DNA of 64,000 nt, taken from assembly GCF_010614725.1 (NCBI RefSeq), contig NZ_JAAEHL010000014.1, positions 1-64,000 of the forward strand, read 5' to 3'. The position numbers and the translations under genes are program-made. Source of the stretch: Flavobacterium ajazii. GTDB lineage: Bacteria; Bacteroidota; Bacteroidia; Flavobacteriales; Flavobacteriaceae. The first letter of the stretch is position 1. Every line of letters starts with the position of its first letter. The notes beneath the pieces were generated by a model. It did not search any database, had not been told where the DNA came from, and saw only the letters and a list, made by a program, of their open reading frames with translations. Shown in pieces: positions 1 through 7,890 of the stretch.

Positions 1-179
1 AATATCCAGGTTTTAGCCAAGTTTTAAGCCAATGAATTTAAAGTGAAAAGGGAGGTTTTTAGACAGTTTGACGTTCTGGTATTACATCAGGTTTGGAACT
101 AAATTAAGCCCATTCTTCGGATTTGGCCAAATCATAATAAATACAAAACTATCTTTACATTAAGCCAATTGCCTAAATC

Positions 180-216
180 TGTTGTAGCTGTTGTAGCTGT
201 TGGCAGTTCGGCAGTT
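180..216. repeat. Short tandem/GGCAGTT repeat
   Basis: The stretch has two copies of TGTTGTAGC in a row, followed by two GGCAGTT-like units. A related sequence in the opposite orientation (GACTGCCAACTGCCAACT) lies at 811-828, so the secreted-protein gene between them sits inside a loose inverted pair. Such GCCAACT strings look like dispersed intergenic repeats. The rest of 1-179 shows no gene that I can support. Confidence 0.4.
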
Positions 217-224
217 TTATTTTC

Positions 225-770
225 TTATTCTTGAACTTTCAATGTAGTTGCTAAAATTTTAGTTGATTTTGCAATCTCCTCAAATGACTTTAGATATTTC
301 TTAAATTCCAAATCATTACTAGTTGACAATACTACAGTAACAATTGTATTCTTGCATTCAATAATTAGTAAGCATTCTTTCCGTTTATTTTGATATTCGT
401 ATGTTACTATTTTATAATTTCCATTTGAGTAATTGTCTTTTTTAATATTTTCAAATTTCAGGTCTAAACTTCCAATTTTTACTCCTTTCTCGTTTTCAAC
501 AAGATATTTATTATTTCCATCAATCCATTCATCTAATTTTGGATTAATATCATAATCAATTCCATAGGCATATATATAAGTTAAATTACTTACATTTTTT
601 TCGTCTGGTTTAATGAAAAAAGGTAATTGGTCGTTTTGCGCTTGAATCCAATTTTGAGGTATTTCGACCAAGATTGTATGTTTATTTCCAATAATCATTT
701 TAGATTGGCTATTTGAATAAGTTGAAAATATTAAGCAAATTGTAACTATGATTTTTTGTGTAATTCCCAT
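225..770 (-). CDS. Secreted protein of unknown function
   Basis: A 181-residue protein starting at an ATG (770). Residues 1-22 form a typical signal peptide (short basic start, hydrophobic core, a small-residue region ending near NSQS), so it is probably periplasmic. The mature part is rich in Asn, Lys and Tyr and contains an amphipathic beta-strand pattern with a late Cys pair (KECLLIIECKN). I do not recognise a family. It is a single gene pointing away from the chromate operon, between two copies of a GCCAACT repeat. The sequence resembles many orphan flavobacterial secreted proteins of about this size. Function unknown; coding status is well supported by length and signal peptide. Confidence 0.7.
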   Translation of the reverse strand: MGITQKIIVTICLIFSTYSNSQSKMIIGNKHTILVEIPQNWIQAQNDQLPFFIKPDEKNVSNLTYIYAYGIDYDINPKLDEWIDGNNKYLVENEKGVKIGSLDLKFENIKKDNYSNGNYKIVTYEYQNKRKECLLIIECKNTIVTVVLSTSNDLEFKKYLKSFEEIAKSTKILATTLKVQE

Positions 771-807
771 TTATTATGTTTCCTTTGGTTAGATTCGGTT
801 TTTTTCT

Positions 808-829
808 GCTGACTGCCAACTGCCAACTC
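808..829. repeat. GCCAACT repeat, second copy
   Basis: ACTGCCAACTGCCAACT is the inverse counterpart of the GGCAGTT units at 199-216. It lies in the 5' flank of the minus-strand gene that starts at 770. Confidence 0.4.
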
Positions 830-975
830 ATTTATATGTCTAACAAAATCAGATCTATCATGCTGGTTTGGGATAGATAAGTCTGATAAAATAAACTTCT
901 TATCTTGCGAATATAATAAATATCTCAATTGTTAAATGATTAATAAATAAGTAGCAGTTAATTAAAAAAATGTTT

Positions 976-1006
976 TTTGAAACGTTAATAAATAACTGTA
1001 GTTTCG
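976..1006 (+). promoter_or_regulatory. Probable promoter of the chromate regulator
   Basis: TTTG (976-979), 19 bases, then TAGTTTCG (999-1006), one mismatch from the Bacteroidetes -7 box TAnnTTTG. The predicted start of transcription is near 1009, about 40 bases before the ATG at 1050. It also argues against a TTG start at 1008. Confidence 0.45.
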
Positions 1007-1049
1007 TTTGAGATTTGAAAACCAATATTTCTTTTTAAATTATTTCAAA

Positions 1050-1916
1050 ATGAAATGGATTACCAGAGAAAGACCAAAAATAGACAGAATTGCATGTCCA
1101 TGGCTGATTAAAAAATTTGTAGATGCCGAGGCTGAATTTATTTATGTTCCGTTTGATGCCGTTTTAGACAAAGCGAAGGAACTAAACGCAATTCCGTTTG
1201 ATGTTCCCAATGTCGAGTATACACATTATAATGAGCAGTGTACTTTTGATTTCATTATAAAAAAGCATCAAATTCAGGACCCTGCTATTTCCGTTATAGC
1301 CGGAATTGTGCGTGGAGCAGATACAGACAGGCATGATATCGCAAAAGAATCGGCGGGACTTTGGGCAATTTCAGCAGGACTTTCCTACAATATTACCGAT
1401 GATTATAAATTGCTGGAAACCGGTATGGTTATATATGATGCTCTGTATAGCTGGGCTTCTCATTTATACCAACAGAATCATTTGCAAAACAGTCCGTTCG
1501 AAAAATTACTGCATGAAGTTTATAACAAACTGCTGAAAGAAAATAAATCTTCAGGAAAAACACCTTCATGGGTACAGGACTTAAAAGACATCATCCAGGA
1601 TCAGATTGATACGCAGTTTACTTTCGATTTAAAGAAAATCTCAAATGAACTCGATTTGAATCCATCTTATCTTTCCAGGGAATTTTCTAAATATTTTGAA
1701 GATTTGAATTTTGGAGAATATGTCCGAAAACTTCGTATCGAAAAAGCAATTAGTCTTATTTCGAACTCTTCTCATACCTTAACCGAAATTGCCTACATGA
1801 CAGGATTCTCCGATCAAAGCCATTTTACAAGGATTTTCAAACTGCATACCGGAAAAAATCCTTCGGCTTATCGAAAAAAAAATCAAAAAAGTAATTCAGA
1901 TACAAAAGGTAAATAA
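1050..1916 (+). CDS. ChrB-like domain fused to AraC helix-turn-helix (chromate-responsive regulator)
   Basis: A 288-residue protein. Residues 1-135 carry the chromate-resistance ChrB C-terminal type domain: the opening WITRERPKIDRIACPWLIKK and the later GADTDRHD match the family pattern. Residues about 185-280 form a complete AraC/XylS DNA-binding domain (LDLNPSYLSREFSKYF, then IAYMTGFSDQSHFTRIFK). ATG 1050 is chosen because the ChrB pattern begins there and a promoter box lies just upstream of a rival TTG at 1008. It precedes a secreted protein and chrA on the same strand, so it most likely senses chromate (or sulfate/redox state) and controls chrA. Classical ChrB regulators use a different N-terminal domain, so this is an alternative architecture. 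The regulatory role is inference; both domains are clear. Confidence 0.82.
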   Translation: MKWITRERPKIDRIACPWLIKKFVDAEAEFIYVPFDAVLDKAKELNAIPFDVPNVEYTHYNEQCTFDFIIKKHQIQDPAISVIAGIVRGADTDRHDIAKESAGLWAISAGLSYNITDDYKLLETGMVIYDALYSWASHLYQQNHLQNSPFEKLLHEVYNKLLKENKSSGKTPSWVQDLKDIIQDQIDTQFTFDLKKISNELDLNPSYLSREFSKYFEDLNFGEYVRKLRIEKAISLISNSSHTLTEIAYMTGFSDQSHFTRIFKLHTGKNPSAYRKKNQKSNSDTKGK

Positions 1917-1944
1917 GATTCTATTTTAAGTAATTACAGACTTT

Positions 1945-1952
1945 TAGTTTTG
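1945..1952 (+). promoter_or_regulatory. -7 promoter box before the secreted-protein/chrA pair
   Basis: TAGTTTTG fits TAnnTTTG exactly, 24 bases before the ATG at 1976. The -33 element is weak. It suggests that chrA can be transcribed apart from its regulator. Confidence 0.35.
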
Positions 1953-1975
1953 TTTTTGTAATTAAAAATAAAACG

Positions 1976-2473
1976 ATGTCTTTAAAATTTACTTTTCTGT
2001 TTGCGTTAGTACTGTCGGGTCTAACTGCTTTTTCACAAACCACTTATCCAAAGATAACAGGCTACTTCGGAATCATGCATCCGATAGTAACTGTTAGTAG
2101 TGACGAAACCAATGTTAACTTCAGGGATTATTATGCAGTAGGTTTTCCAACAGGGATTAATATATGGAAAAGTGAAAAAATCGGTTTTTCTTTTGAAATT
2201 GTTCCGAATATCAAAGATGACGAAGGAACAGACAAAGTAAATAGTTTATTGTTTCATCCGGGAGTTTTAGTTGCTTTGGGAAAAGGATACACCTTCGTTG
2301 GTAGAGCCGCTTTTGAATCAAACGGAAGATATGGTTTTACACCTGTATTGAATAAAACAATAATTAAAAATCAGACTTGCAGTTATTATGTAGCAGTGCC
2401 ATTGCCGGTGCGTTTTGGGAACGATCATCCTGCCACTTTTACCGCAGGTTTTCAATTTGGAATAGCTTTTTAA
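1976..2473 (+). CDS. Secreted protein of unknown function in the chromate operon
   Basis: A 165-residue protein with a clear signal peptide (residues 1-21, ending LTAFSQT). The mature part alternates hydrophobic and polar residues with many Gly and aromatic residues and ends in an aromatic residue (FQFGIAF), which suggests a small outer-membrane beta-barrel, or at least an all-beta protein. It ends 3 bases before the chrA start codon, so the two are almost certainly co-translated. I do not recognise a characterised family. It could be an outer-membrane partner of the ChrA exporter or an unrelated barrel; this is inference from position. Confidence 0.75.
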   Translation: MSLKFTFLFALVLSGLTAFSQTTYPKITGYFGIMHPIVTVSSDETNVNFRDYYAVGFPTGINIWKSEKIGFSFEIVPNIKDDEGTDKVNSLLFHPGVLVALGKGYTFVGRAAFESNGRYGFTPVLNKTIIKNQTCSYYVAVPLPVRFGNDHPATFTAGFQFGIAF

Positions 2474-2476
2474 ACC

Positions 2477-3640
2477 ATGGCTACAGATTTGAAATATAGC
2501 TTAAAAGAACTGACCCTGTATTTTTTAAAACTGGGCACTATTGGCTTTGGCGGTCCGGTTGCCCTGGTCGGTTATATGAACAGGGATTTGGTTGAAGACC
2601 GTAAATGGATTTCTGAAGAAGAATACAAGCAGGGTTTGGCTTTGGCACAATTGGCTCCCGGGCCATTGGCTGCCCAGTTAGGAATTTATTTGGGATTCGT
2701 TCATTATCGTTTTCTGGGCGCAACTTTAGCCGGATTTGCATTTATACTGCCATCTTTTATAATGGTGGTATTATTGGCAATTGTTTATTCTTTGTATGGA
2801 AGTTTACCCTGGATCCAGGCGGTTTTTTATGGAGTAGGGGCAGCCGTGGTCGGAATCATAGCATTGAGTTCTTATAAACTTACCTTAAAGTCTGTCGGTC
2901 AGTTTAATTTGGCATCTTTAAAATCAAAATGGTTATTGTGGTTCTTTTTTATTTTTGCTGCAGTAATAACTTATGTTACCGAAGAAGAACAGGTTTTATT
3001 GTTTATAGCTGCCGGAATAGTTTACATGATTCTAAAATCGCCTCCGAAATGGTGGAATTCGAGGGTAGCCAATTCAATAGCACTTTTTCCAATTACCTTT
3101 TGGAGTTATGAAAGTACAACGCTTCTTAAAATAGCGGTTTTCTTCGCCAAAGCAGGTGCTTTCGTCTTCGGAAGCGGATTAGCTATTGTTCCGTTTCTGC
3201 ATTCGGGAGTAGTGGTTGAAAACAATTGGTTAACAGAACAGCAATTTTTAGATTCAGTGGCTGTAGCCATGATTACTCCTGGTCCGGTTGTCATAACAGT
3301 TGGGTTTATAGGTTATCTGGTTAATGGCTTTTTAGGAGCTTTAGTAGCGGCGCTGGCAACATTTTTACCTTGTTATTTATTTACGATTGTATTGGCACCC
3401 TATTTCAGTAAAATTGCCAAAAACAACTCGGTCAATGCATTTGTTGAAGGGATTACAACAGCTGTAGTAGGCGCATTGGTCGGTTCTGTAATTGTTATTG
3501 CGACACGAAATATTATAGACATTCCGACCTTGCTTATAGCTGTAGCCACAATTGTTACCTTACTTTATTATAAAAAAGTTCAGGAGCCTTATCTGATTGT
3601 GATTTCGGCAATTTTGGGGATGTTTATAAAGATGCTATAA
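2477..3640 (+). CDS. chrA: Chromate transporter ChrA
   Basis: A 387-residue inner-membrane protein of the CHR family, which exports chromate (and may transport sulfate). It has the family's two-domain layout: an N-terminal half with FLKLGTIGFGGPVALVGYM and LALAQLAPGPLAAQLGIYLG, and a C-terminal half repeating the pattern (FFAKAGAFVFGSGLAIVPFL, then AMITPGPVVITVGFIGY). Hydrophobic segments are spread over the whole length, about ten or eleven. Length agrees with the long-chain CHR proteins (about 400 residues). It follows the small secreted protein by 3 bases and lies downstream of the ChrB-AraC regulator, forming a compact resistance module. Substrate is assigned by family and context. Confidence 0.93.
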   Translation: MATDLKYSLKELTLYFLKLGTIGFGGPVALVGYMNRDLVEDRKWISEEEYKQGLALAQLAPGPLAAQLGIYLGFVHYRFLGATLAGFAFILPSFIMVVLLAIVYSLYGSLPWIQAVFYGVGAAVVGIIALSSYKLTLKSVGQFNLASLKSKWLLWFFFIFAAVITYVTEEEQVLLFIAAGIVYMILKSPPKWWNSRVANSIALFPITFWSYESTTLLKIAVFFAKAGAFVFGSGLAIVPFLHSGVVVENNWLTEQQFLDSVAVAMITPGPVVITVGFIGYLVNGFLGALVAALATFLPCYLFTIVLAPYFSKIAKNNSVNAFVEGITTAVVGALVGSVIVIATRNIIDIPTLLIAVATIVTLLYYKKVQEPYLIVISAILGMFIKML

Positions 3641-3673
3641 ATTTAATTCATTGAGTGTAACTCAAACAAAGTG

Positions 3674-3735
3674 TCAGGCTGAATGTAGTAGTCGAAGCCC
3701 TCTTATTAGTAAAAGCCTTCGACTGAGCTCAGGAT
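3674..3735. repeat. Dispersed inverted repeat TCGAAGCC/GGCTTCGA type
   Basis: AGTCGAAGCC (3690-3699) faces GCCTTCGACT (3715-3724) across a short loop, flanked by TCAGGCTGAA and TGAGCTCAGGAT. This TCAGGCTGA-GTCGAAG / CTTCGACT-CTCAGGAT arrangement is familiar as an intergenic repeat in many Bacteroidetes genomes. Lying between the convergent chrA and AI-2E genes, it may also stop transcription. Confidence 0.6.
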
Positions 3736-3765
3736 AATCTCATTTTTTTAATTATTTAAATGATT

Positions 3766-4869
3766 TTAATCAATTTTACCTGGTGTACTGGTATTCGTTT
3801 CTGCTTCAGTAACATTTTGAGGAGTATCATAAAGCCAGGCAATAAACAGTTTGTAGCCGATAGAAAATATAATTGGTCCAACGAATAAGCCCACAAAGCC
3901 CGACATCATAAATCCGCCGATTACACCAAGAAAAATAACCAGCATCGGTACAAGAGCGCCTTTTCCTAAAAGCAATGGTTTAAGTACGTTGTCTGATAAT
4001 CCGCTGAAGATGAAAAAGATTGTCCAGCCAATAGCTGCTGTAGTATTGTCTAATGAAAACAAATAAGCTATCACGCCAAGATTAACAATAATAGGACCTA
4101 TCTGAATGATGGAAAGTATCAAACACAAGAGCGTCAGTACACCTGCAAAAGGAACTCCACAGCCAGATAATCCAACTGCCTGAATCAGGGTCTGAATAAT
4201 GGCAACTCCCAATATTCCTTTAAATACCTGAAATGTGGTTGAAACAGAGATGTTTAAAACTTCTTCGCCTGCTTTACCTGCAATTCTTTTGATGAAATTA
4301 ACAGCCAGATTTTGTGCACTCGTAGATACCATCAATACTCCGGCAATAATTATGGAAAGAATCACCTGCAGCAAAGCAACAGTTGAACTCAGAACGCCGC
4401 CAAGTAATTTTTTGGATAGTTCTACAATTTGTTCTTTGTATTGCATCACTCCGGCTTCTAAATCGGTTGATAATGCATACAAGAGATCGTATGCTTTTTC
4501 GCCTATCAAAGGCCAGTCCTTAATGTTTTGACCCGGCGTTGCGACTTTCAAAGTACCATTTTCAACTCCGGCTTTCAGTTCAGTAATAGTTTCGGTAATC
4601 GAATTTACAAAAATGACTGTTGGTGCAATAATGATAATCAATATGACAGCAATAATAATGAATGAAGCAAGGCTTTTACGCCCTTTTAGTTTCTTTTGAA
4701 GAAAATTGAATACAGGATATAATATGATTGCCAGTATGATTGCCCAAAGAATCGGCATCATAAAAGGCAATAGAAGTTTGATGCAAAATCCTAAAATAAG
4801 GAAAATTATTCCTAACTGTAAAATGACTTCAAAAAGTTGTCTGCTTTTGTATGGGGTTGAATTTTCCAT
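3766..4869 (-). CDS. AI-2E family transporter (UPF0118 permease)
   Basis: A 367-residue inner-membrane protein of the AI-2 exporter/PerM/TqsA superfamily. About eight hydrophobic segments are visible: two pairs near the start (residues 12-60, 65-95), a soluble stretch (95-155), and a membrane cluster (155-345) with the family pattern VFKGILGVAIIQTLIQAVGL and a late GPIIFSIGYKLF. Family members export signals or ions, including Na+/Li+ antiport in some cases, so the substrate cannot be told from sequence. It follows the channel-like gene by 33 bases on the same strand, and both may be co-transcribed with the small secreted peptide upstream. Start ATG 4869 fits the family. Confidence 0.88.
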   Translation of the reverse strand: MENSTPYKSRQLFEVILQLGIIFLILGFCIKLLLPFMMPILWAIILAIILYPVFNFLQKKLKGRKSLASFIIIAVILIIIIAPTVIFVNSITETITELKAGVENGTLKVATPGQNIKDWPLIGEKAYDLLYALSTDLEAGVMQYKEQIVELSKKLLGGVLSSTVALLQVILSIIIAGVLMVSTSAQNLAVNFIKRIAGKAGEEVLNISVSTTFQVFKGILGVAIIQTLIQAVGLSGCGVPFAGVLTLLCLILSIIQIGPIIVNLGVIAYLFSLDNTTAAIGWTIFFIFSGLSDNVLKPLLLGKGALVPMLVIFLGVIGGFMMSGFVGLFVGPIIFSIGYKLFIAWLYDTPQNVTEAETNTSTPGKID

Positions 4870-4902
4870 AAGAATTGATTTTAAAGATTAGTTAAAATAT
4901 CA

Positions 4903-5607
4903 TTATTGTTTTAGTTGCTTTTTTGCTTTGTTTTCATTGGCATCCGAAACCAGTCGGCCAATAAGGATTACAGGGTATAAAACCCCGATTATAGTTTCTG
5001 TCTGTACCATTGATCTTGCAAATGGATGTAAAGGCACAATTTCTCCAAAGCCTGTTGTGGTGATCGTTATATAACTAAAATATAGAAAGTTTGCCTGTAG
5101 CGTATTGCTTTCAAAAGCAGGTAAGGTAATCTGGAAAGCACCCGGAATGTGCTCGTAGATAAGTAAATATATAGCAGACCACAAATGAGCAAAAATCATA
5201 TAGACGACTATAGAGCCAATAACCCTATATCCTGTGATTGGTCCCGGTTCAAAGACCTTTTTCAAAACCAAAAAAATCAGCAATGCAAAAGTGGCAATCG
5301 TAAATATTATTTCGGCTAATGAAACAAATGGAGCGGAACTGAACACAGAAATCCATTCAAAAATTACAAACAGTAAAGGGATCGCAAAAACTAAAAATGC
5401 CTGTTTTCTTGATCTGGATAAAGAAATAATTCCTGCTATCAGAAACAGCATCCAAAAGATATTAAGAATGACCATAAAAAAAGCATAATTCCCAAATACC
5501 GGAATCAGGATAAATTGCATAATAAATAATAAGACCAGCATTCCGCTTAGCCCGCTTTCTTTACTCCATAAATGATTCAGGAAACGGTATTTTTTATGTT
5601 CTTTCAT
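4903..5607 (-). CDS. Potassium-channel-like membrane protein
   Basis: A 234-residue integral membrane protein. Six hydrophobic segments occur at about residues 19-37, 40-60, 67-90, 96-112, 124-148 and 195-215. Between the last two lies a pore loop, FSYITITTTGFGEIVPLHP, whose TTGFGE corresponds to the TVGYGD selectivity filter of Ion_trans_2 channels. There is no charged S4-like helix and no cytoplasmic RCK/TrkA domain, so gating is unclear. The variant filter is still common in prokaryotic K+ channels with GFG, so potassium is likely but not proven. It is probably in an operon with the AI-2E permease 33 bases downstream and the secreted peptide 60 bases upstream. Confidence 0.8.
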   Translation of the reverse strand: MKEHKKYRFLNHLWSKESGLSGMLVLLFIMQFILIPVFGNYAFFMVILNIFWMLFLIAGIISLSRSRKQAFLVFAIPLLFVIFEWISVFSSAPFVSLAEIIFTIATFALLIFLVLKKVFEPGPITGYRVIGSIVVYMIFAHLWSAIYLLIYEHIPGAFQITLPAFESNTLQANFLYFSYITITTTGFGEIVPLHPFARSMVQTETIIGVLYPVILIGRLVSDANENKAKKQLKQ

Positions 5608-5667
5608 GTTTTTAAATTAGCTGAATGGCTAAGTTGGCAATTTTAAGCTGGTTATTGTTTTGAATGC

Positions 5668-5805
5668 CTAATTGGGTGGGGCTTCACTCAGTTTTATAAT
5701 CTGTGTATCTGAAATGCTATTTTGTTGCGCAAATGTTTTTGCACTCACTAAGAAGATTAAAACCAAAATTAAAAAGTCTAATTTTTTGTATCGAAAATTA
5801 GTCAT
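5668..5805 (-). CDS. Small secreted peptide (45 residues)
   Basis: A short reading frame with an ATG at 5805 and a TAG ending at 5668. It encodes 45 residues: MTNFRYKK, a hydrophobic core LDFLILVLIFLVSA, then KTFAQQ, which is a textbook flavobacterial signal-peptidase site (AQ). The predicted mature peptide is only about 20 residues and acidic to neutral, ending SEAPPN. It precedes the channel gene by 60 bases on the same strand. It could be a true small periplasmic peptide, the remains of a longer secreted protein, or a chance frame; the complete signal peptide argues for real coding sequence. No function can be given. Confidence 0.45.
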   Translation of the reverse strand: MTNFRYKKLDFLILVLIFLVSAKTFAQQNSISDTQIIKLSEAPPN

Positions 5806-6199
5806 CCGTTTTATCTTTTATTAGAACAGAATACAATCAACTATAAATTTTTCTTTCTTTTAAATATGTTAAAAATTGCGTGTTAAAATGAATTCAATTA
5901 TATGATTACAAATAAAATGTTAAAATTTAATTAGATAAATGTAGTAATTATTTAATTGTTTTTCGAATTAATAACCTGATTTTTAAGACGTTATGTTTTT
6001 TTTGATTTAATGAGAAGTTTGTAGATGTCATAATAATGGAAAATCTAATTATAAGAGCTGGTTTCCATCAGAGAGCTTTGTTTCTTAAGAATATTTTGAC
6101 TTTTGGTTCAGTATAAAAAACTAAAGGTTTCTTAAATTGGTTTGAATGCGTTTTTTATTATTGTAAATTGTTGAATATGATAACTTTAATGTAGTAATT
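5806..6199. other. Intergenic region without a clear gene
   Basis: This 394-base AT-rich stretch between divergent genes must hold the promoters for both sides. The only frames are very short (for example 26 codons at 6036-6116) and have no supporting feature. A loose box TTTG (6141-6144) plus TAAATTGT (6163-6170) precedes the gene at 6200, but two bases of the -7 consensus are missing. Confidence 0.5.
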
Positions 6200-6634
6200 A
6201 TGAAAGCGAAAATAATCACAGTTGCACTATTACTTGGATTTGTAATATCGACAAAAGCTCAGAAGAAAATAGAAGTTGAAGAATTACCGAAACCGGCGCA
6301 GGAATTTTTAAAAAAGCACTTCAGTCACACCACGGTTGAAATCGCTAAAAAAGATGCAGAACATGGTGAAAAAGGATACGAAGTAAAATTGAAGGATGGT
6401 ACTGAGGTAGAGTTCTGGAAAGACGGATCTTATCGTGAGGTTGACGGAGATGATAAACCAATTCCGACAGCATTTATTCCTCAAAATATAAAAGATTATG
6501 TGGCAAAGCATTATCCAAACGAGAAAATCACCCACATTGACTACGGGCATAAAGACCTTGACGTAGATTTAACAAACAAAATTGATCTTGAATTTACGAA
6601 GGAAGGGAAATTTATAAAAGGTGAAAAAGATTAA
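6200..6634 (+). CDS. Secreted PepSY-like protein (DUF2874 type)
   Basis: A 144-residue protein with a signal peptide (residues 1-20, ending STKAQ). The mature part holds two copies of a PepSY-like unit: LPKPAQEFLKKHFSH...GYEVKLKDGTEVEFWKDGSYREV (about 28-80) and IPQNIKDYVAKHYPNEKITHIDYGHKDLDVDL (about 90-144). This is the Bacteroidetes putative beta-lactamase-inhibitor-like fold; known relatives are periplasmic and of unknown function. It is a single-gene unit ended by a strong hairpin at 6657-6695. Substrate or partner unknown. Confidence 0.85.
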   Translation: MKAKIITVALLLGFVISTKAQKKIEVEELPKPAQEFLKKHFSHTTVEIAKKDAEHGEKGYEVKLKDGTEVEFWKDGSYREVDGDDKPIPTAFIPQNIKDYVAKHYPNEKITHIDYGHKDLDVDLTNKIDLEFTKEGKFIKGEKD

Positions 6635-6656
6635 AATATCTGTTCTTTTAGTACAT

Positions 6657-6695
6657 AAAAACAAAACTCCATTATTTATAATGGAGTTTTGTTTT
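6657..6695. terminator. Bidirectional hairpin terminator
   Basis: AAAACTCCAT (6663-6672) pairs with ATGGAGTTTT (6681-6690), flanked by A-runs and T-runs on both sides. It lies between two convergent genes, the PepSY-like gene and the isomerase operon, and can serve both. Confidence 0.8.
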
Positions 6696-6718
6696 ATAAA
6701 TTAGTTTTAAAACAAGCT

Positions 6719-7855
6719 TTATTGTTGTTTAACAGAAGTTTCGATTTCAAAAATCAGGGTTGCATTTGGCGGAATCACACCTCCGGCACCAGCTTCTCCG
6801 TAAGCTAAATTTGAAGGCAAAAAGAAGATTGCTTTATCTCCGTCTGCCATCATATCAAGCGCTTCAATAAATCCCGGAATCATACCGTCTTTTTTGCCAA
6901 CAGTAAAAGGAAAAGCTTTGTAACCACCCTGAGCATCTCTGTTGGCATTATATTTTCCATATGCTTTTTCTACATTAGGCATACTGCTGTCAAAAAGATT
7001 TCCGTCTTCAAAATATCCGGCATAATGAAAATAAATAGTAGATCCTTCAGCACCTTTTACACCAGTTCCTTTTTGTGTAATCACATATTTTAAACCAGAT
7101 GCTGTTGTGGTAGCTTTTGCTTTGGTTGCTGCAAAATATGCAGCTTTGTCTTTAACTACTTTTTGAGATTCTAATTTTTTTGCTTCTTCTTTTTTAGCAT
7201 CGTCAGCGATAACTTTCAGAGCATCAAATTTTTTGGCAGCAGCTCCTTTTCGGGTAATGGTAATTTTTGTCATGATATCGTCCTGAACAATTTTATTTAC
7301 ATTGTCCATTCCTGAAACAACATGCCCAAAAATAGTGTGTTTGCCGTTTAACCACGGAGTTTCTTTATGAGTGATAAAAAACTGGCTTCCGTTAGTAGCC
7401 GGTCCGGAGTTGGCCATAGCCAAGATACCGCCTTTATCAAATATTAATTCTTTTACAAACTCGTCTTTAAAAGAATATCCTGGACCTCCTGATCCATTTC
7501 CTTCAGGATCACCACCCTGAATCATAAAATCATTGATTACTCTGTGGAATTTTAAACCGTCATAAAATGGTTTTCCTTTAAGTCTTTCTACTTTTACGTT
7601 TGGATTTTTACCTTCTGCCAAAGAAATAAAATTAGCAACAGTAACAGGTGCTTTTACATATTCTAAAGTCAAAACGATATCGCCTTTTGTTGTTGAAATC
7701 GTAGCAAAAATACCTTCGTTTGGATTTGCCTTTGGGGCTGTTTTTGTCGCTGGTTTTGCAGCCGTTGTTTTAGGTTTGGAAACAGGCTTTTTTGTTGTTT
7801 GCGCCTGGATATTAAAAACTGCCAGACAGAATAAAAATAGAAATTTAAATTTCAT
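6719..7855 (-). CDS. Bifunctional peptidyl-prolyl isomerase, cyclophilin plus FKBP, secreted
   Basis: A 378-residue exported protein (signal peptide 1-18, ending FNIQAQ). A Lys/Thr/Pro linker (19-50) precedes a cyclophilin domain (about 50-210) with the catalytic Arg in KFHRVINDFMIQGGDPEG, the glutamine/phenylalanine motif NGSQFFITH, and WLNGKHTIFG. A charged helical linker leads to an FKBP domain (about 255-376) with FPFTVGKKDGMIPGF and GEAGAGGVIPPNATLIFEIE. Both active sites look complete, so it should speed proline isomerisation during folding of exported proteins. It is the last gene of a four-gene operon (35 bases after its paralogue), next to gldI, and may help assemble gliding or type IX secretion parts; that link is inference. 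Confidence 0.93.
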   Translation of the reverse strand: MKFKFLFLFCLAVFNIQAQTTKKPVSKPKTTAAKPATKTAPKANPNEGIFATISTTKGDIVLTLEYVKAPVTVANFISLAEGKNPNVKVERLKGKPFYDGLKFHRVINDFMIQGGDPEGNGSGGPGYSFKDEFVKELIFDKGGILAMANSGPATNGSQFFITHKETPWLNGKHTIFGHVVSGMDNVNKIVQDDIMTKITITRKGAAAKKFDALKVIADDAKKEEAKKLESQKVVKDKAAYFAATKAKATTTASGLKYVITQKGTGVKGAEGSTIYFHYAGYFEDGNLFDSSMPNVEKAYGKYNANRDAQGGYKAFPFTVGKKDGMIPGFIEALDMMADGDKAIFFLPSNLAYGEAGAGGVIPPNATLIFEIETSVKQQ

Positions 7856-7890
7856 TGTGTTTAATTTTAATCAATATTGGTTAAAAAAAA

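Noticed and set aside
6036..6116. 26-codon frame in the 5806-6199 gap
   Set aside because: Too short, no signal peptide, no spacing to a neighbour.
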